Virus record (IMG/VR): IMGVR_UViG_3300027659_000014
Location: 1-64,000 of that record
Length of the DNA stretch: 64,000 nt
Reading direction: 5' to 3' (one strand)
DNA from: a virus
The position numbers were made by a program, and so were the translations under genes. Of this stretch, positions 7,914 through 15,582 are shown in pieces. Within the stretch, counting starts at the first letter, position 1; every line of letters begins with the position of its first letter. A model generated the notes under the pieces. The model had not been told where the DNA came from and did no database searches. It worked only from the letters and a program-made list of their open reading frames with translations.

Positions 7914-8791
7914 TTATCAATTTCTTTAGTAATATTATCTTTAACCATAAATATTACGTATTTTGAGTTTTTTGGATAAATTACTAAATCAACCGCTTTA
8001 TGTTTTCCATTATTATAATCAATAATAAATGTGTCTAGTTGAGATTCGTTTGACTTTGATTGAATTGTACTTATACCTTTTTTTGTTTTAATAATAAAAT
8101 CAACAGATAACAACATATCAATAAAATCGCCGTTTCCACCTTGATATAAAAGTTCTGCTCCATCACTTTTAAGTTTTTTTATGATATTATTTTCTAACTT
8201 TTCACCATAATCACTGTTAACTTTTATATTGTTTGTAAAGTTAAGTAATTCCATAGGTGAGGTTAAATATGTTGTAAATAATTGTGGAATTTTATGTTTA
8301 TGTTTTAATAAAATATTTTTAGATTCCTCATCAGAATCTTTTGAAAGTAACGAATCAATTATATTTTTACTGTTAAGACTACCGTTAGTATATGACCGAA
8401 TAAGTAATTCAGTTAAAATATCCGCAATATCTGAGTAATTAGTATTTAATTTATTAACATAATTCCAAACACCATTAGAATCTATTTCTCCATTATTGTT
8501 AGTGTAAACAAGTTTTCTATTTGGTAAATTTTTAATAAAATCATTATGTTGTATTTCTGAGATATTACCGTTATTTTTTAATAAATTAATTCCAAAAATA
8601 TGTTTGTCAATCTCTTCCTGCCTTATATTACTTTTTAAAGGATCTAATATCTTATCAATAATTTTTTCTATCCCTAACCCTTCTTTTTTTACTAACTCTA
8701 ACCCTTCTTTTTTGTATACCCAACTTTTGTGTAACCAATACTTAAAACTATTTAATCTTCTTTCTATTTCTAATCTTTTGTTTTCAACCAT
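7910..8791 (-). CDS. Probable PD-(D/E)XK-fold nuclease-like protein
   Basis: 293 aa. The first 190 residues are helical with no recognised family. In the C-terminal 100 residues, GEKLENNIIKKLKSDGAELL is followed by GGNGDFIDMLLSVDFII and TIQSKSNESQ. This gives the E...D...QxK order of the restriction-endonuclease fold (conserved Glu in the first helix, Asp, then Gln-x-Lys). The substrate is unknown. A host-type TATCTTTG element lies 18 bases upstream, so it is probably an early gene that is translationally coupled to the tagged zinc-ribbon gene. Confidence 0.6.
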   Translation of the reverse strand: MVENKRLEIERRLNSFKYWLHKSWVYKKEGLELVKKEGLGIEKIIDKILDPLKSNIRQEEIDKHIFGINLLKNNGNISEIQHNDFIKNLPNRKLVYTNNNGEIDSNGVWNYVNKLNTNYSDIADILTELLIRSYTNGSLNSKNIIDSLLSKDSDEESKNILLKHKHKIPQLFTTYLTSPMELLNFTNNIKVNSDYGEKLENNIIKKLKSDGAELLYQGGNGDFIDMLLSVDFIIKTKKGISTIQSKSNESQLDTFIIDYNNGKHKAVDLVIYPKNSKYVIFMVKDNITKEIDK

Positions 8792-8809
8792 ATTATAATT
8801 TTATTTCTA

Positions 8810-8817
8810 CAAAGATA
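8810..8817 (-). promoter_or_regulatory. Host-type -7 element TATCTTTG
   Basis: Fits TAnnTTTG, 18 bases upstream of the ATG at 8791. Confidence 0.5.
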
Positions 8818-8826
8818 AAAAATTAT

Positions 8827-8842
8827 ATTTGATTAATCAAAT
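8827..8842 (-). terminator. Weak hairpin, possible terminator of 8857-9525
   Basis: ATTTGATTAATCAAAT is a perfect 16-base palindrome (6-bp stem, TTAA loop). On the minus strand it is followed by ATAATTTTTT. The stem is all A/T except one G-C pair, so it may instead be an operator. Confidence 0.35.
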
Positions 8843-8856
8843 AAAAAGTATTATTT

Positions 8857-9525
8857 TTAGTCTAAATCATCTTCTTTAATAATGATTGATAAACCAGACT
8901 CCATCCATTCATTACTATATAAATCAATTTCTATTGTCAGATTGTTTCTATCTAAAATAATTTTTCCTGATGATCCCTCATTTATTTCCCAACCACCAAA
9001 TGAAGACTCAAGTTTATCATAGAAAAAATTTTCAAGTTCATCAGGATATCCAATTGTTTCTGATGGACCATCTTCCTCATCACTTCCATTATTATTTAAC
9101 TCACCACTATCTCCTCCACCAGAAAACTTAACTTCAAAGTAATTTATATTATTTTCATCTAAAAAATTTTGAACTAAAGGCATAGTACTTACGTCATATT
9201 CATCGGATTCACCCACCGAAGTTTGTTCTTCTATTTCACTAGTTATTTCCATAGTTTTATTAATGCGATCAACAAGTATAGTAACGTGATAATAATAGTC
9301 TCCATTCTCATTTCGAGAGTTTTCCCAAATTTCATCCGTATATTTTTCAATTATTTTTTCAAAAAATGAGTAAAAGTTAGACGGTATGGTATAACTTTTA
9401 TTACCAACATAAAACATATCTTCAAAATGGTCAACATATCTACCATCCATGCTGAGATTAAGTCTAACCTCATCAACTTTCAAACTTTTTAGATAAACTA
9501 AAAATCCATAAAATTTATTTTTCAT
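8857..9525 (-). CDS. Unknown acidic protein
   Basis: 222 aa with no recognised domain. The N-terminal half is strand-rich (DEVRLNLSMDGRYVDHFEDM). A Gly/Ser/Asp-rich linker (SGGGDSGELNNNGSDEEDG) separates a C-terminal 80-residue part. Its TATTTATA element lies 12 bases from the ATG, which places it with the presumed late genes. Confidence 0.62.
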   Translation of the reverse strand: MKNKFYGFLVYLKSLKVDEVRLNLSMDGRYVDHFEDMFYVGNKSYTIPSNFYSFFEKIIEKYTDEIWENSRNENGDYYYHVTILVDRINKTMEITSEIEEQTSVGESDEYDVSTMPLVQNFLDENNINYFEVKFSGGGDSGELNNNGSDEEDGPSETIGYPDELENFFYDKLESSFGGWEINEGSSGKIILDRNNLTIEIDLYSNEWMESGLSIIIKEDDLD

Positions 9526-9537
9526 ATTTTTTTATTA

Positions 9538-9545
9538 TATAAATA
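9538..9545 (-). promoter_or_regulatory. Late-type promoter motif TATTTATA
   Basis: Sense TATTTATA, 12 bases before the ATG at 9525. Confidence 0.45.
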
Positions 9546-9547
9546 TA

Positions 9548-9901
9548 TTAATCATCGAATTTAAGATCTAAAGTTCTTGTCATCCACATAGGTTTTTGTT
9601 TATTTTGTATTGCTTGTATCCATTCTCTTGCACTTGGTATATAATCAAAACAATCTTCCTTCACATGTTGTTCTCCAACATATCTTGTATAAACAACTTT
9701 TTCATCACTATTAACAAACGAAGATCCAAATATCTTTTCCATTTCAAATATACCCTCTGAATGATGTCTAAACATTCTGTGATATGAATGACCTACCCAA
9801 GCTTTTGTTTCATCCATCCAATTATGTAAATGAATATAATCTTCAACTTTACCCCCAAACTTTTTAACAGAACTTTTTGAGTGTAATAAAGGATGTGACA
9901 T
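9548..9901 (-). CDS. DUF6915-like protein
   Basis: 117 aa. The pattern HPLLHSKSSVKKFGG, DYIHLHNWMDETKAW, HRMFRHHSEGIF and VGEQHVKEDC matches the small His-rich phage/bacterial family I know as DUF6915. The several His, Asp and Glu residues could bind metal, but no activity is established. It stands between two presumed late units. Confidence 0.65.
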   Translation of the reverse strand: MSHPLLHSKSSVKKFGGKVEDYIHLHNWMDETKAWVGHSYHRMFRHHSEGIFEMEKIFGSSFVNSDEKVVYTRYVGEQHVKEDCFDYIPSAREWIQAIQNKQKPMWMTRTLDLKFDD

Positions 9902-9973
9902 ATAATATACTTTTATTATAAGTATAAAAAAAATATTTATTATTTAAAGTATTTAATTTTTAAGTATTGACCA

Positions 9974-9981
9974 TATTTATA
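9974..9981 (+). promoter_or_regulatory. Late-type promoter motif TATTTATA
   Basis: Plus-strand TATTTATA, then TAAT, then the ATG at 9986. This is a clear single-gene example, because the gene is flanked by minus-strand genes and ends in its own terminator. Confidence 0.55.
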
Positions 9982-9985
9982 TAAT

Positions 9986-10960
9986 ATGGAATATTTAATT
10001 AAAAAAATATTAAAAGAATATGAGGAGGAAGAGGAAAAAGCGTTTCCAAAAAATGTTTCTTTATTTTTTAAATTTTTAAATGGTTATAGAAAAGGAGGAA
10101 ATGTAACACTAAATGCCTTAGGTAATTTTATGTTGTCTAACATGAAAACTTTTGGTTTAAAACCTCAAGAATATCAACACTATTTAAATCTTTATACTCA
10201 AAATTTTAGAGAAGATGGTCAATACATTTTAACCAAAAAAAATGAATTAAATGCCGAATATAATCAATCAAAACCAAAACGAACTTCTAATTCAAAAGCT
10301 TCAGATTTAGTAAGGGATTTACAACCATTTAAAGGATCAAATTTAGAGGGTAAGTGGAAACAGGATTATAAGGGTGATTGGGCATATGTTGTATATTCTT
10401 GGAATTGGTATCCAATATATATGTATAAATATAAAAAATGGTTTGAGGTTGATAATCGATATTCCTCATCAACAGGTAAACATATGTCAGCCACAAGTCC
10501 TGGAAGGTATAACAGTCAGTTAAGAAAAACAATGTTCATTGTTTCACAAGATGAAATGTCTAATCTTTTAAACGGTCAACAAACATCAGAAAATATAATT
10601 AAAAATAAAAATAAAAAATTTATTGACATTGTTGGAAAAGAAATTCATACCTTAAAACAAGTTAGATTAGGTTGGGACCCAAGAGTTAGAATATCATTTA
10701 ATTTTATGAAAGTAAGTATGGAAGAAAATGATCCTCGTATTGATGTTGAAGTTATTAATGTTGATAAAATGGACAATAATAAAATAGATAGATCTTCAGG
10801 TAACTTTTTAAAAGGTGAAATGGTTGGAGTTTCAAAAGAATATATCACCGATTTAATGAAAGAATACATCTCAAGATATTCTTCCTCTATATTAGGAAGA
10901 GATGTTTCAAATGAAATTAGTGTAATCGTAACTTACTTAGATAATCCAAATATAAACTAA
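9986..10960 (+). CDS. Tagged protein of unknown function
   Basis: 324 aa. MEYLIKKILKEYEEEEEK is the tag, with ILKE at residues 8-11. A basic Ser-rich linker follows around residue 90 (KPKRTSNSKASD). The middle has WAYVVYSWNWYPIYMYKYKK, a very aromatic stretch, then SSSTGKHMSATSPGRYN. The C-terminal third looks alpha/beta. No family was recognised. It is an isolated plus-strand unit with its own motif and terminator. Confidence 0.75.
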   Translation: MEYLIKKILKEYEEEEEKAFPKNVSLFFKFLNGYRKGGNVTLNALGNFMLSNMKTFGLKPQEYQHYLNLYTQNFREDGQYILTKKNELNAEYNQSKPKRTSNSKASDLVRDLQPFKGSNLEGKWKQDYKGDWAYVVYSWNWYPIYMYKYKKWFEVDNRYSSSTGKHMSATSPGRYNSQLRKTMFIVSQDEMSNLLNGQQTSENIIKNKNKKFIDIVGKEIHTLKQVRLGWDPRVRISFNFMKVSMEENDPRIDVEVINVDKMDNNKIDRSSGNFLKGEMVGVSKEYITDLMKEYISRYSSSILGRDVSNEISVIVTYLDNPNIN

Positions 10961-10964
10961 AAAA

Positions 10965-10987
10965 TCGGATCTAGTCCGACTTTTTTT
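10965..10987. terminator. Bidirectional intrinsic terminator
   Basis: TCGGA-TCTAG-TCCGA hairpin directly after the stop of the tagged gene, followed by CTTTTTTT on the plus strand. On the minus strand TTTTTTAG follows, so it can also end transcription from 11216. Confidence 0.75.
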
Positions 10988-11003
10988 CATTAAACTAACA
11001 TAG

Positions 11004-11216
11004 TTATCCCATCATTTCAGTAGCTTTGTACACCGCTAATTCTTTGGTTTTAAACCCACGTTCTTTAATGTTTTTACCATGTACGATTTGATAAGTAGTT
11101 GAAGCAACTTCTTTTTTATCACCTCTACCTGGTTGTTTTCTCATAACATCTGTTGCGTAGACATCTAAAAAACCAACTTTACAAATGTAACGACCTTTTG
11201 TTGAACCTTTTCCCAT
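11004..11216 (-). CDS. Small basic unknown protein
   Basis: 70 aa, basic: MGKGSTKGRYICKVGFLDVY, then VMRKQPGRGDKKEVAST and GFKTKELAVYKATEMMG. The glycine and lysine content and length would suit a nucleic-acid-binding protein, but no family was recognised. A host-type TATATTTG lies 32 bases upstream and a terminator 17 bases downstream, so it is a monocistronic unit. Confidence 0.65.
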   Translation of the reverse strand: MGKGSTKGRYICKVGFLDVYATDVMRKQPGRGDKKEVASTTYQIVHGKNIKERGFKTKELAVYKATEMMG

Positions 11217-11248
11217 TTTTTTATTTTTTGTTTTGATTAATACTTTTA

Positions 11249-11256
11249 CAAATATA
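11249..11256 (-). promoter_or_regulatory. Host-type -7 element TATATTTG
   Basis: Fits TAnnTTTG, 32 bases upstream of the ATG at 11216. Confidence 0.5.
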
Positions 11257-11332
11257 TAAATTTATTTTCTATTTATCAACAAAATTTTAATTTTATTCTA
11301 AAAGTATTACCTATATTATATATTTAATTACT

Positions 11333-11878
11333 TTATTTAAGAAATTTTAATTTGTAAAGTGTAGAATTTATTAGTTCCTGAATTGTATCTATTTGATTTT
11401 GGATATAACTATCGTCAACCGAATCTCTATTTTCTTCAATCATATTCAATAAACTTGTAAAGTATTTTAATACTTGGTTTTTGTTTTTATAAGATTGATT
11501 CTTAAATGATTTGTAATTAGTTAAAAGACCGTACTTACCTTGATAAGACTCTATTACACCATCAACAAGTACATCAATCCCTTCGTAATATTTTTGTAAG
11601 GCTTTGTGTTCAGAATATGATTTAGTTCCTAAATGGAAAATATGAATTTGTGTTTGTGAATGTAATATTTGACAAACCATTTCACAGAAATCTTCATTAT
11701 GACTGGAAGATTCTGTATCTTCGTCGTTGTTATCCTCTTGATCATTATCGTCCTCATCATTATCGTCCACATCCTCTTCATCATTATCGTCCTCATCATC
11801 TAACAAATCGTCTTGTTCATACAGTCCTTGTTTTTTTAATGTTTCAAAAACTTTTTTAGTTAAATTTTTATCAGCCAT
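11333..11878 (-). CDS. Acidic protein of unknown function
   Basis: 181 aa. Residues about 18-60 are an almost uninterrupted Asp/Glu/Asn low-complexity stretch (DDNDEEDVDDNDEDDND). A helical C-terminal domain of about 120 residues follows, without recognised motifs. Its start lies 26 bases after the stop of the hendecad-repeat gene, so they are likely cotranscribed. The acidic arm resembles those of DNA-mimic or scaffold proteins, but nothing shows such a role directly. Confidence 0.65.
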   Translation of the reverse strand: MADKNLTKKVFETLKKQGLYEQDDLLDDEDDNDEEDVDDNDEDDNDQEDNNDEDTESSSHNEDFCEMVCQILHSQTQIHIFHLGTKSYSEHKALQKYYEGIDVLVDGVIESYQGKYGLLTNYKSFKNQSYKNKNQVLKYFTSLLNMIEENRDSVDDSYIQNQIDTIQELINSTLYKLKFLK

Positions 11879-11904
11879 AATATTTGTTTTTATTTACTTA
11901 TTTT

Positions 11905-12888
11905 TTAAAACCAGTTCTTTGGGTTCCATTTTGATTTTTTAGCATCTTCCGCAGCTCTATTTAACGCATCTTGAGCGTCTCTTGCTTGTCTATCAAGTTC
12001 GTCTTGTGCCGCTCTCGCTTGTCTATTAAGTTCATCTTGTGCCGCTCTCGCTTGTCTATCAAGTTCTTCCTGTGCAATTCTTGCCAATCTATCACTTTCT
12101 TCTTTAGCCGCTTTTGTTTGTCTGTCAAGTTCTTCTTGAGCTTCTCTCGCCTTTCTTTCAGTTTCTTCTTGGGCTATTTTTGCAAGTCGTTCAGTTTCTC
12201 TTTGTGTTGCTTCAGATAACGCTTGTGCTTCTGCTGCCGCACGTTCTGATTGTTCTGCCGCCAATCTAGCGTCTTCAGCAATTTGATTCGTATCAACACT
12301 CACACTTAGATCAACATCAACACCAAGTAAAACTGCCACTTCACCACTAACTCCGACAGTTGCAACACCATCTACATAAGTAGCTTCACCACCACCACCA
12401 ACACCAACTTGTTCTCCAACCGATACACCAGCACCTGCGGTTACTGAACCTTCTCTTAAATCTAAAGTTCCTTCACCATCTACACCAACTGAACTTCCTG
12501 CCGATACACTTCCATTTGCTACCACTCCTTCATCACCTGCCCTTACTTCTAAACTTGCTTCATTTCCTGTTTTAGCGTAAGCATCTACAGAACCACCAAC
12601 CCCAAATCCTTCATCATTAGCCTGACCCTCTACTGTAACATGAACTTCAGTTGTGTCTGAATAGTTTGCTTCCACATATACATTGTTACCATCTAAACCA
12701 CCATCAACTGATGCTTCTGTCCCAGTTTTAGCGGAAGCTTCAATGCCAATCGAGGCATTTTCATTTCCTGTTTCTATTCCTGCGGATGCAGTAGTTGTAT
12801 TATCAAATGATGCACCACCTGAGGTTTCATCTGAATGTGTTTCGGTTGTTTGATTTTGTTTCATATGTGCGTGTTTTTTTGTTTTCAT
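11905..12888 (-). CDS. Gly-rich plus hendecad coiled-coil protein, possible virion fibre or tether
   Basis: 327 aa in two parts. Residues about 20-200 are Gly/Val/Ala/Ser-rich, in short alternating blocks such as GVGGSVDAYAKTGNEASLEV, suggesting a beta-solenoid. Residues about 215-315 are consecutive 11-residue repeats of the form RAAQDELDRQA, at least eight in a row, typical of hendecad, right-handed-type coiled coils. The end is KKSKWNPKNWF. No signal peptide is seen. A structural rod or adhesin is plausible. The start overlaps the next gene by four bases. Confidence 0.72.
   Translation of the reverse strand: MKTKKHAHMKQNQTTETHSDETSGGASFDNTTTASAGIETGNENASIGIEASAKTGTEASVDGGLDGNNVYVEANYSDTTEVHVTVEGQANDEGFGVGGSVDAYAKTGNEASLEVRAGDEGVVANGSVSAGSSVGVDGEGTLDLREGSVTAGAGVSVGEQVGVGGGGEATYVDGVATVGVSGEVAVLLGVDVDLSVSVDTNQIAEDARLAAEQSERAAAEAQALSEATQRETERLAKIAQEETERKAREAQEELDRQTKAAKEESDRLARIAQEELDRQARAAQDELNRQARAAQDELDRQARDAQDALNRAAEDAKKSKWNPKNWF
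11955..12240 (-). repeat. 33-base tandem repeats encoding hendecads
   Basis: Near-identical 33-base units encode RAAQDEL(N/D)RQA and diverged versions. The DNA repeats are closest to each other at 11980-12060 and decay toward 12240, which suggests recent expansion at the C-terminal end of the coiled coil. Confidence 0.7.
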
Positions 12889-13520
12889 TTCTTTTTTATG
12901 GGTTTTTTTATTGGTTTTTTAATTGTTTTTTTAATTGTTTTTTTCTTTTTTACTGGTGTAATAACAATTGGTTTATCAAATCTGATTAAAATAACAAATC
13001 CCAATAGTAATAGAACCAAAAAGTATATGTAAATGTTTAATTCAAGTATAGCTCGTTGAAGTTTGTCATTTGATTTTTCATATGTCACATCTCTTAGATG
13101 TTCTATACTAGAAATAATTCTAGTTTTATACGACAAATATTGATCAGTAAAAAATGCCGTGTCATTCATTGCTTTAAATGCCGGAGCCTCTATTACTGAC
13201 GCTAATTCATTACTCAAACTTAAACCTTCATTGTAATATACCATACCTTCAGGTATAATATCAAATTTTAGTTGTTTTCTTCTTTCTAAATGGGAATTAA
13301 ACTCATTAATGAATTTTTCTTTACCAGTGGCCGTATATGCTATTGCCAAATAGGTTAAACTATCCGTAGATGTTCTTAAATAATATGCGGTTCGTTTACC
13401 TAAATCTAACTCTACATGAGCGTCTTCAATATCTTTTATTGCGGACATTGATAATAAGGCCGCTATAGCAACTGGTATTGATATGAGCCAAATTTTACTT
13501 TTTATTTTTTCTAAAATCAT
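12885..13520 (-). CDS. Membrane protein with sensor-like four-helix ectodomain and Lys-rich tail
   Basis: 211 aa. A transmembrane segment near residues 11-27 (WLISIPVAIAALLSMSA) and another near 165-182 (YIYFLVLLLLGFVILI) bracket about 135 residues of helices. These read like the ligand-binding bundle of chemoreceptors or sensor kinases (YLAIAYTATGKEKFINEFN). No HAMP, kinase or signalling domain follows; instead the tail is PVKKKKTIKKTIKKPIKK. A similar tail ends the adjacent holin-like protein. Position in the lysis cassette suggests a role in lysis timing or inhibition, which is inference. Confidence 0.7.
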   Translation of the reverse strand: MILEKIKSKIWLISIPVAIAALLSMSAIKDIEDAHVELDLGKRTAYYLRTSTDSLTYLAIAYTATGKEKFINEFNSHLERRKQLKFDIIPEGMVYYNEGLSLSNELASVIEAPAFKAMNDTAFFTDQYLSYKTRIISSIEHLRDVTYEKSNDKLQRAILELNIYIYFLVLLLLGFVILIRFDKPIVITPVKKKKTIKKTIKKPIKKPIKKK

Positions 13521-13876
13521 TCAACTGGTTTTTTAATAACTTTCTTTTTAATTGGTGTTTTTTTAATTGGTTTTTTTTTAACAGGTGTTTTCTCTTCAGG
13601 TTGAGGTGCAACTTGGTTTAAAAATTTATTACTTAATATCTCTACTAATTTTAATCCTAAAAATCCAACAATAAAGGCTAAACCATTTTGTAATTTAGCT
13701 TCATTTAAATTTAACAATTCTACCATTATTGGGGTAAGATAATTAGCTGCCGCCATACCACCAAAAATAGATAATATGGTAGATTTAACACTTGTTTGAG
13801 CGTTTTTGGATGCCATTAATATAGCACCAAATAACCCACTAATTAAAAAACTTATGGTTATACCTATTTCTTTCAT
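13517..13876 (-). CDS. Holin-like membrane protein with Lys-rich tail
   Basis: 119 aa. Three hydrophobic segments (about residues 5-22, 33-50 and 64-80) precede a cytoplasmic tail PVKKKPIKKTPIKKKVIKK. Small size, three membrane spans and a basic C-terminus fit class I or LydA-type holins, which permeabilise the inner membrane to release endolysin. The start is 9 bases from the secreted-protein gene and the end overlaps the next gene by four bases. Confidence 0.6.
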   Translation of the reverse strand: MKEIGITISFLISGLFGAILMASKNAQTSVKSTILSIFGGMAAANYLTPIMVELLNLNEAKLQNGLAFIVGFLGLKLVEILSNKFLNQVAPQPEEKTPVKKKPIKKTPIKKKVIKKPVE

Positions 13877-13885
13877 ATTTTTATA

Positions 13886-14185
13886 TTACCAAGTTTTTAT
13901 GGTGTATGTAACTGAGATTCCAAATCTTAAATCAGGTTGGTTTCCATTTATGTAATAGTTAGTACCCGCCCAAGTTCCAAAAGACCACTTTTTGATATTG
14001 TAGTTAAGATTCAAAGATGACCAACCATTGGATTGGTATATAGCTCCCTTTGGTTTAATATTTGATACATTAATATAACCAGCACTTGTGCTTAGAGCCC
14101 AATGTTTTATTGGTTTAGGGGTGCATTGACCATAAACTGTATAACTAAATAGGGTTAATATAATACACGATATTATTTTTTTCAT
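13886..14185 (-). CDS. Small secreted, probably outer-membrane, beta-rich protein
   Basis: 99 aa. A signal peptide MKKIISCIILTLFSYTVYG ends before QC, the Bacteroidetes-like cleavage before Gln. The mature part alternates polar and aromatic residues (WSSLNLNYNIKKWSFGTWAG, FGISVTYTIKTW) and ends in Trp, like short outer-membrane beta structures. Within the lysis cassette it could act at the outer membrane, for example as a spanin substitute; this is not shown. Confidence 0.6.
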   Translation of the reverse strand: MKKIISCIILTLFSYTVYGQCTPKPIKHWALSTSAGYINVSNIKPKGAIYQSNGWSSLNLNYNIKKWSFGTWAGTNYYINGNQPDLRFGISVTYTIKTW

Positions 14186-14197
14186 TTTACTTTAATA

Positions 14198-14455
14198 TTA
14201 CTCTTCTGTTTTATCGTTATCTTTTTTACCCCAAATTTTATCTACTGATGCTAATCCTAAACATCCAAATGCCAGCATTGCCACAGCATTTACTAAAGTG
14301 TCTGCAGGTTTTATATCTCCGTGAGTATAGCTGTTTACATATAAAGTAATACATAAAGTAATACCACACAATATACCAATAAATCTTTTAGACGATGGGG
14401 ATCCTTTTTCGTCCTTAAATAACCCATTTATCCAATGAAACATTTTTTTAAACAT
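14198..14455 (-). CDS. Second holin-like protein
   Basis: 85 aa. An amphipathic N-terminus MFKKMFHWINGLFKDEKG precedes SSKRFIGILCG and two hydrophobic helices (GILCGITLCITLYVNS; LVNAVAMLAFGCLGLASV), with a charged tail GKKDNDKTEE. It resembles two-span phage holins of Bacteroidetes phages. It lies immediately downstream of the L,D-transpeptidase-like endolysin candidate, a classic holin/endolysin arrangement. Confidence 0.65.
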   Translation of the reverse strand: MFKKMFHWINGLFKDEKGSPSSKRFIGILCGITLCITLYVNSYTHGDIKPADTLVNAVAMLAFGCLGLASVDKIWGKKDNDKTEE

Positions 14456-14476
14456 AACTTTATTTTTTTTATTTAT

Positions 14477-15076
14477 TTATTTAATATCTAAACTTTCAAT
14501 TAACGTATATGTAAATGAATTACCGTGTATATCTTTAGCTTTTCTACAGATTTTCATAAATTCCTCAAAATCCGCAGATTTTTTAAAGACTTGACATCCT
14601 TCAGACCAATTTTCCACATATGTTGAATCGGCACCTGCTTTATGAATGTTTATACCAAAAACACCTTCTTGTATTAGTTTTTCGTCATATACCATATCAC
14701 GGTTTGCGTCTCGATATACTTTAACTGGTTTGTTTTGTCCCAAAGCCTCATATTTTCCCCCATGTAATCTAATAATGTGAGAACCTCTGTATTGACCTTC
14801 AACAAGTCTAGCAACTCCAGCTTTATTACCAAATTGTTTTACACCTTTTGTTCCTGGATCTGTAGTTGCCAACCATTCGTGATATTGCCAAACACCTTTT
14901 TCGTTTTTATAACTTAAAGTTAATAAATCATCAAAAACATTTGTGACTTTGTCTCCAACAGATGAATTTCTGATCCCAACAATGTTTACATCATATCCTT
15001 TATTGTTTGTGTCTTCAAACCAAACATAACCTTTAGTCTTTACGGTAGACTCAATATTTTCTTTAGTGTATTTCAT
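14477..15076 (-). CDS. L,D-transpeptidase/YkuD-like protein, candidate endolysin
   Basis: 199 aa with no signal peptide. The segment GVFGINIHKAGADSTYVENW followed by SEGCQVF has the YkuD-type order His...13 residues...S-x-G-C, with Cys as the likely nucleophile. RGSHIIRLHGGKYEALG lies earlier. The family acts on peptidoglycan stem peptides. In phages such domains usually cut, rather than build, cross-links. It is the first gene of the lysis cassette, followed by the holin-like gene at 14198-14455. Cytoplasmic location fits holin-dependent release. Confidence 0.65.
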   Translation of the reverse strand: MKYTKENIESTVKTKGYVWFEDTNNKGYDVNIVGIRNSSVGDKVTNVFDDLLTLSYKNEKGVWQYHEWLATTDPGTKGVKQFGNKAGVARLVEGQYRGSHIIRLHGGKYEALGQNKPVKVYRDANRDMVYDEKLIQEGVFGINIHKAGADSTYVENWSEGCQVFKKSADFEEFMKICRKAKDIHGNSFTYTLIESLDIK

Positions 15077-15172
15077 AATTTTATTTATTAATAAATATAT
15101 ACGGTTACTAAAAAATAAAATTTTTTTATAAATTCACATTTTTTACTATTTTACTAAGGTTATTATAGTAAA

Positions 15173-15205
15173 AAAACCCCCACTCTTATTAGAAATGGGG
15201 GTTTT
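15173..15205. terminator. Bidirectional intrinsic terminator
   Basis: AAAACCCCCA pairs with TGGGGGTTTT, a perfect 10-bp stem around 13 bases. The A and T runs at the stem ends serve both strands. It separates the 15225-15560 gene from the lysis cassette. Confidence 0.8.
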
Positions 15206-15224
15206 AATTGTAGTATAACTTTTA

Positions 15225-15560
15225 TTATTTGTTGGTATAATCACTCCATTCCCAACCTAAAAATAGTTTCATACATTTTCTGTGTAACCAATTTGGTTTT
15301 TTCTCCAAATGGATGTGAAATCCTTTTCCGGTACCCATAAAATAACTACCAACATTTTTATTTGTTATTAGTTTTTTATATTCAACATATGGTCTTTCTG
15401 AATTAACTATTTTATGGTAATTATCAAGTCCAATTTTATCAATTTTAATATCTAAAATTTCTCTTTTCTTTCTAGGTTTATAATATTTTTTCTTTGTTGT
15501 TTTTTTTACCTCAGGGTTTCCTTTAGTAATTGTTTCTTTTAATATAATTTTTTCTGTCAT
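15225..15560 (-). CDS. Small basic protein of unknown function
   Basis: 111 aa. The N-terminal 40 residues are Lys-rich (KKTTKKKYYKPRKKREIL). The rest is compact, with GTGKGFHIHLEKKPNWLHRK and a terminal WEWSDYT. Charge suggests nucleic-acid binding. It lies 22 bases after thymidylate synthase and before a strong terminator, so it probably ends that transcript. Confidence 0.6.
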   Translation of the reverse strand: MTEKIILKETITKGNPEVKKTTKKKYYKPRKKREILDIKIDKIGLDNYHKIVNSERPYVEYKKLITNKNVGSYFMGTGKGFHIHLEKKPNWLHRKCMKLFLGWEWSDYTNK

Positions 15561-15582
15561 TTTTTTTATTTTTAATTTATTT

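Noticed and set aside
11971-12219. 82-codon plus-strand ORF rich in Ser, Cys, Leu and Phe
   Set aside because: Antisense shadow of the 33-base repeats encoding hendecads.
12795-13032. Two plus-strand hydrophobic ORFs (Phe-rich)
   Set aside because: They are the complement of the Lys-rich tail of the sensor-like membrane protein, where AAA/AAG codons read as Phe/Leu on the other strand.
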